NCBI GenBank assembly: GCA_023410575.1
Contig: JAEYPP010000079.1
Coordinates: 1 to 37,849 of the forward strand
Length of the DNA stretch: 37,849 bases
Reading direction: 5' to 3'
From: Bacillota bacterium
Lineage (GTDB): Bacteria; Bacillota; Clostridia; Lachnospirales; Lachnospiraceae
Made by a program: the position numbers and the translations under genes. Numbering within the stretch: position 1 is the stretch's first letter; each line of letters opens with the position of its first letter. The notes under the pieces were generated by a model. It worked only from the letters and a program-made list of their open reading frames with translations. It did not search any database and had not been told where the DNA came from. Shown here one piece after another: positions 34,201-37,849 of the stretch.

Positions 34201-34486
34201 GTGTAATATAGAACGCCGTAGGTCGCTATAATGCTTGACGGATAGTTGGGGGGTACTATATAATCATAGGTAGATTTTTTTATACAATTTTATATATTCG
34301 GAAATTTCACTAAACTCCTGATTATATAAAATACTCCGCAGGATGCGCACTTCGCAACATTGCGGATCGGAACAAAAGTTGTGCAAAAACACTTTGTTCG
34401 TATACATGGGAAAAATGAGAGAATAATAGAATAAGGTTAATTATATGGGGTTCATATGATTGATTTCTATAAATGGAGGAGTATCT
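34201..34486. other. Intergenic stretch with a G+C-rich hairpin
   Basis: The region between the divergent psp operon and the methyltransferase has no supported gene. It holds one locally G+C-rich hairpin: TCCGCA (34335-34340) pairs with TGCGGA (34361-34366) and TGCG (34344-34347) with CGCA (34353-34356). It does not have a T-run. No clear promoter for the methyltransferase was found. The frame of the latter is open from a TTG at 34460, but the ATG at 34487 is preferred. Confidence 0.45.
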
Positions 34487-35362
34487 ATGTGGATAGCTGA
34501 TGAATGGAAGGATTATGAGGTAATTGATACCTCAGATAGTGAGAAGTTAGAGCGTTGGGGCAAATATCTTTTAGTTCGTCCGGATCCTCAGGTGATATGG
34601 AAAACCGAGAAGAAGGAATCAGGTTGGAAAAAGAAGAATGCGCATTATCATAGGAGCAGCAAGGGTGGTGGTGAATGGGAGTTTATTGATTTACCAAAAC
34701 AGTGGCAGATTCAATATAAAGAACTGAAGTTTAATTTGCAGCCATTTAGCTTTAAGCATACGGGACTGTTCCCAGAACAGGCAGTGAACTGGGATTGGTT
34801 TAGTAATAAGATTCGCGAAGCATTAAAAGAAAATCCGAATCGTCAGATTAAGGTCTTGAATTTATTTGCTTATACAGGCGGAGCAACGTTAGCAGCAGCG
34901 AAAGCAGGTGCACAAGTAACTCACGTGGATGCATCCAAAGGTATGGTCACTTGGGCAAAGGAAAATGCGGTTTCTTCAGGCTTAGGAGAAGCACCTATCC
35001 GATATATTGTGGATGATTGCGTAAAGTTTGTAGAGCGGGAAATTCGTCGCGGAAATACCTATGATGCTATTATTATGGATCCACCTTCTTATGGAAGGGG
35101 ACCTAAAGGCGAAATATGGAAGATTGAAGAAAGCATTCATCCATTTGTTAAATTATGTACTCAGGTTTTATCCCAAAAGCCTTTATTCTATCTTATTAAT
35201 TCTTATACGACCGGTTTACAACCTGCAGTACTTGCCTATATGTTAGGGCTTGAGTTACAAAAAAACTATGGTGGTAAAGTAACCGCAGATGAAATTGGTC
35301 TTCCGGTAACGGCAAGTAAGCTTGTTTTACCATGTGGTGCATCGGGAAGATGGGAAGCTTAG
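34487..35362 (+). CDS. Class I SAM-dependent methyltransferase, RlmI/PF10672-like
   Basis: This 291-residue protein has an N-terminal region rich in Trp/Lys followed by a Rossmann methyltransferase domain. The SAM-binding loop is NLFAYTGGATLAAAKAG, the acidic strand end is HVDASKGMVTWAKENA, and the catalytic-type motif is IMDPPSYGRG. This layout fits the RlmI-like rRNA (cytosine-5) or related RNA methyltransferases. The PUA domain of RlmI is missing, so the substrate is uncertain. ATG 34487 is chosen for its GGAGGAG; nine codons upstream from TTG 34460 overlap that site. Confidence 0.85.
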   Translation: MWIADEWKDYEVIDTSDSEKLERWGKYLLVRPDPQVIWKTEKKESGWKKKNAHYHRSSKGGGEWEFIDLPKQWQIQYKELKFNLQPFSFKHTGLFPEQAVNWDWFSNKIREALKENPNRQIKVLNLFAYTGGATLAAAKAGAQVTHVDASKGMVTWAKENAVSSGLGEAPIRYIVDDCVKFVEREIRRGNTYDAIIMDPPSYGRGPKGEIWKIEESIHPFVKLCTQVLSQKPLFYLINSYTTGLQPAVLAYMLGLELQKNYGGKVTADEIGLPVTASKLVLPCGASGRWEA

Positions 35363-35622
35363 TTTCATAGGGGGAAGTGGTGTTCTAGGTAGAGTGTCTG
35401 AATTATTACTTCTATTTAATAGGAAGAAACAAACCCAATTTGATTATGTAAGTTATGGTTATAAACTTTGGTGATGTGATATACTGCTTTAGTACGTTAT
35501 GAGATATTATATTGTTGATGTGATTTACTCTTTTATAATAAAGTAGTGTCAACATGTTATTTACAATGGAAAACATAGTATGAGGATGAAAATAATTTGC
35601 AATAAAAAAATAAAAAAAATCC
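35363..35622. other. A+T-rich spacer before the S10 operon promoter
   Basis: No gene with a ribosome binding site is seen. A weak A+T-rich hairpin near 35408-35427 (CTTCTATT/AATAGGAAG) could end the methyltransferase transcript. Runs of A (35604-35620) lie just upstream of the S10 promoter and may act as an UP element. Confidence 0.4.
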
Positions 35623-35651
35623 TTGCATTTTATTTTCATATAAGATATAAT
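35623..35651 (+). promoter_or_regulatory. Promoter of the S10 ribosomal protein operon
   Basis: A perfect TATAAT (35646-35651) lies 17 bp after TTGCAT (35623-35628), with A-tracts directly upstream that resemble an UP element. Transcription would start near 35658, giving a leader of about 300 nt before rpsJ. Confidence 0.7.
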
Positions 35652-35657
35652 CATTAA

Positions 35658-35963
35658 TGTTGTGACGTTGATAGCGTAGAAACGTGAGGTTGCTGTGTCG
35701 AAAGATACAGGTTTTCCGTGGAGCGAATGTCAAGTTATGAAACTGGCGACAAGTCACTGTACAAATAAAGAGTTCTGCAAAATGGCAGATAAACCGTGTT
35801 GAAACAAAAGCTTCTTATGGATGGAACGTAATTTACACGACCAAGCTAGGGATTACCCCGTAGACTTGGATGTTTCTTTCTGGCAAGCATGATACACACG
35901 GGTGAGTGTACAGTCACCACTTGTCGTACTGAAATGAAGTGCGAAAAGGAGGCGGCTTTTTTT
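35658..35963 (+). ncRNA. Structured 5' leader of the S10 operon
   Basis: The leader can form a long-range stem: 35747-35754 pairs with 35919-35926 (8 bp) and 35756-35763 with 35907-35914 (8 bp), closing a multi-branch region. Inside or beside it are a hairpin with a GAAA loop (35693-35699 with 35704-35710) and an AAG-CTA-GGG stem near 35842-35868. CGTACT (35925-35930) pairs with AGTGCG (35938-35943) just before the Shine-Dalgarno (35946-35952), sharing two bases with the long stem, so the two compete. This suits autogenous control by a ribosomal protein, as L4 does in E. coli; the ligand is not known here. Confidence 0.65.
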
Positions 35964-36281
35964 ATGGCAAATCAGGTTATGAGAATTACTCTCAAGGCGT
36001 ATGATCATCATTTAATCGATGCATCTGCTGCAAAAATTATCGAAACTGTAAAGAAAACAGGATCTAAGGTGAGTGGACCAGTTCCATTGCCTACTAAGAA
36101 AGAGGTTGTTACAATTCTTAGAGCGGTACACAAGTACAAAGATTCTAGAGAACAGTTTGAGCAGAGAACACATAAGAGATTAATTGATATCATCATTCCT
36201 ACACAGAAAACTGTTGATGCTTTATCTAGATTAGAGATGCCAGCAGGTGTGTACATTGATATCAAGATGAAAACAAGATAG
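35964..36281 (+). CDS. rpsJ: 30S ribosomal protein S10
   Basis: This protein of 105 residues, the usual S10 length, starts MANQVMRITLKAYDHHLID. It contains GPVPLPTKKEVVTILRAVHKYKDSREQFEQR and ends with VYIDIKMK. S10 belongs to the small-subunit head and also works in antitermination (NusE). ATG 35964 is preferred over the open frame from 35889, which runs through the leader. AAGGAGG lies 11 bp upstream, slightly farther than usual, with a T-run between. It is the first gene of the S10 operon. Confidence 0.98.
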   Translation: MANQVMRITLKAYDHHLIDASAAKIIETVKKTGSKVSGPVPLPTKKEVVTILRAVHKYKDSREQFEQRTHKRLIDIIIPTQKTVDALSRLEMPAGVYIDIKMKTR

Positions 36282-36359
36282 TCTTGACTTAAGAAGTAAA
36301 ACAAGTAATAATCCTTAGGGTTTATATATCAGGAAACTTCCGTATAGGCCATCTAGGAT

Positions 36360-36380
36360 GATTATGCAAACAGCATAATC
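36360..36380 (+). other. Hairpin between rpsJ and rplC
   Basis: GATTATGC (36360-36367) pairs perfectly with GCATAATC (36373-36380) around AAACA. It lies in a 128-bp gap, unusually long for this operon, about 12 bp before the rplC Shine-Dalgarno. It might be an RNA processing or regulatory element; no T-run follows, so it is not a terminator. Confidence 0.55.
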
Positions 36381-36409
36381 CGCTGTAGATTAATAGGAGG
36401 TAAACAGTA

Positions 36410-37045
36410 ATGAAGAAAGCTATTTTAGCTAAGAAGATTGGTATGACTCAAATCTTCAATGAAAACGGAGTTTTAACTCCAGTTACAGTATTGCAGGCTG
36501 GTCCATGTGCAGTTACTCAGATTAAAACTGTAGAAAACGATGGATACTCAGCAGTACAAGTTGGTTTTGGCGACATCAGAGATTCACTTGTTACGAAACC
36601 ACAGAAAGGACACTTTGCAAAAGCAGGTGTTGCAAATAAGAGATTTCTTAAAGAGTTTAAGTTCGAAAACGCTGCAGACTACACTGTAGGTCAGGAAATC
36701 AAAGCAGACATCTTCGCAGCAGGCGATAAGATTGATGCAACTGGAATTTCCAAAGGTAAAGGATTCCAAGGTGCAATTAAGCGTCATGGATTATCTAGAG
36801 GACCTATGGGACATGGTTCTAAACATCACAGACATGCTGGTTCTAATGGAGCTGCAACAACTCCTGGTAGAGTATTCAAAGGAAAGCACATGCCTGGACA
36901 GACTGGTAATGTAAAAATTACTGTACAGAACCTTGAAGTAGTAAAGATTGATGTAGACAATAACCTTATCTTAGTTAAAGGTGCTGTTCCAGGACCTAAG
37001 AAAGCTATGATCATGTTAAAGGATACAGTAAAAAGCGCTAAGTAG
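36410..37045 (+). CDS. rplC: 50S ribosomal protein L3
   Basis: This protein of 211 residues opens with KKAILAKKIGMTQIFNENG and has the GISKGKGFQGAIKRH and GPMGHGSKHHRHAGSNGA loops that reach the peptidyl-transferase centre, followed by MPGQTGNVKITVQN. AGGAGG lies 8 bp before ATG 36410. It is followed 27 bp later by rplD. Confidence 0.98.
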   Translation: MKKAILAKKIGMTQIFNENGVLTPVTVLQAGPCAVTQIKTVENDGYSAVQVGFGDIRDSLVTKPQKGHFAKAGVANKRFLKEFKFENAADYTVGQEIKADIFAAGDKIDATGISKGKGFQGAIKRHGLSRGPMGHGSKHHRHAGSNGAATTPGRVFKGKHMPGQTGNVKITVQNLEVVKIDVDNNLILVKGAVPGPKKAMIMLKDTVKSAK

Positions 37046-37072
37046 AAGCTTTAAGAAAGGAGGAACACTTAA

Positions 37073-37693
37073 ATGGCAAATGTAAAGGTTTATAATATAG
37101 AAGGCAAAGAAGTTGGTTCGATAGAACTTAACGATTCCGTGTTTGGAGTAGAAGTAAACGAACATTTAATGCATATGGCAGTTGTTAGCCAGCTTGCAAA
37201 CAAACGTCAGGGCACACAGAGCGCTAAGACACGTAGCGAAGTTAGTGGTGGCGGAAGAAAGCCTTGGAAACAGAAAGGAACCGGTCATGCTAGACAGGGT
37301 TCAACAAGATCTCCTCAATGGAAGGGTGGCGGCGTTGTATTTGCTCCAAAGCCAAGAGATTACTCTTTCAAGATGAACAGAAAAGAGAAAGGTCTTGCAA
37401 TCAAATCTGCATTAACTAGCAGAGTAGCAGCAAGTAAGATTATTGTCTTAGATTCTATCAGCTTCGATGAAATTAAGACAAAGAAATTTGTAGCTGTTCT
37501 TGAAAATTTAAAAGTTAACAAAGCATTAGTTGTTCTTGATAAGAAGGATGAAAACGTAATTCTTTCTGCAAGAAATATCCCTACTGTAAGAACTGCTTTA
37601 TCTAACACAATCAATGTATATGACATTGTGAAATATGATACTTTAGTTATTACTAAGGATGCTGTTGCACAGATCGAGGAGGTGTACGCATAA
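37073..37693 (+). CDS. rplD: 50S ribosomal protein L4
   Basis: This protein of 206 residues has the long L4 loop in which RQGTQSAKTRSEVSGGGRK and KQKGTGHARQGSTRSPQWKGG are conserved, followed by the LDSISFDEIKTK and VYDIVKYDTLVITKDAV blocks. L4 lines the peptide exit tunnel and is a known autoregulator of this operon in E. coli. AAAGGAGG precedes ATG 37073. Its stop shares one base with the rplW start (TAATG). Confidence 0.98.
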   Translation: MANVKVYNIEGKEVGSIELNDSVFGVEVNEHLMHMAVVSQLANKRQGTQSAKTRSEVSGGGRKPWKQKGTGHARQGSTRSPQWKGGGVVFAPKPRDYSFKMNRKEKGLAIKSALTSRVAASKIIVLDSISFDEIKTKKFVAVLENLKVNKALVVLDKKDENVILSARNIPTVRTALSNTINVYDIVKYDTLVITKDAVAQIEEVYA

Positions 37694-37849
37694 TGGCAGA
37701 TATTAAATATTATGATGTTATACTCAAGCCAGTCGTAACTGAGAAGTCTATGAATTCTATGAGCGAAAAGAAGTACTCCTTCTTAGTTCACCCAGATGCA
37801 ACTAAGGCTCAAGTTAAAGAAGCTGTAGAGAAAATGTTCGCAGGTACTA
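37693..37849 (+). CDS. rplW: 50S ribosomal protein L23, N-terminal part
   Basis: The frame is cut by the end of the window after about 52 codons. It begins MADIKYYDVILKPVVTEKS, a typical L23 start, followed by YSFLVHPDATKAQVKEAVE. L23 lies at the tunnel exit and docks chaperones and the signal recognition particle. GGAGG precedes the start inside the end of rplD, and the TAATG overlap indicates coupled translation. Confidence 0.95.
   Translation, partial: MADIKYYDVILKPVVTEKSMNSMSEKKYSFLVHPDATKAQVKEAVEKMFAGT

Noticed and set aside
35412..35757. Two overlapping minus-strand open frames before rpsJ
   Set aside because: They cover the S10 promoter and leader, have unusual composition and no ribosome binding sites.

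Overview
The window looks like the chromosome of a low-GC Gram-positive of the Lachnospiraceae / Clostridium cluster XIVa type (something like Lachnoclostridium phytofermentans). This is inferred from the A+T-rich sequence, the strong AGGAGG ribosome binding sites, the TTGACA/TATAAT promoters and the gene families. No database search was possible. No tRNA, rRNA, CRISPR array or intact insertion sequence was seen.

Layout. (1) 107-970: class II fructose-bisphosphate aldolase with its own promoter and terminator. (2) 1153-4067: a polyprenyl-phosphate sugar-1-phosphate transferase that would start a surface polysaccharide, followed by an OmpR-type response regulator and a soluble histidine kinase. 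(3) 7050-4160, minus strand: a three-gene operon of a PqqD-like protein, an HPr-kinase-like P-loop protein and an ABC exporter, driven by a very good promoter. (4) 7291-22844, plus strand: a long surface-polysaccharide operon. It holds a signal-peptidase-like protein, CpsC and CpsD homologues, a nucleotidyltransferase, a membrane-anchored extracellular protein, two GT4 glycosyltransferases, a radical SAM/SPASM protein, a GT2, a Wzy-like polymerase, a GT32, a beta-helix protein, a broken GT2, a Wzx flippase and GalE. (5) 23255-26017: rfbA, rfbB and rfbD for dTDP-rhamnose, with no rfbC, from a separate promoter. (6) 26220-30388: ordinary genes (a HAD phosphatase, a small Cys protein, bioY with a BirA-type operator, ridA, a diguanylate cyclase). 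(7) 34106-30453, minus strand: a pspA-ydjG-ydjH-ydjI envelope-stress operon. (8) 34487-35362: an RlmI-like methyltransferase. (9) 35623 to the end: the S10 ribosomal protein operon (rpsJ, rplC, rplD, start of rplW) behind a structured leader of about 300 nt.

How the genes fit together. Regions 2, 4 and 5 give a nearly complete Wzx/Wzy-type pathway: initiation, sugar-nucleotide supply, glycosyl transfer, flipping, polymerisation and chain-length control. The centre of the locus (about 14870-23160) is more A+T-rich and contains two decayed genes, as expected of a recombining antigen cassette.

The most unusual point is that the locus carries parts normally seen in ribosomal-peptide (RiPP, lasso-like) modification systems: the PqqD-like protein, the HprK-like kinase, an exporter with a lasso-type signature, a PF14907-type nucleotidyltransferase, an S26-type peptidase with a His general base, and a radical SAM/SPASM enzyme. 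No precursor peptide, lasso cyclase or leader protease is visible. This may be an undescribed peptide or polysaccharide tailoring module. Its function is inference only.
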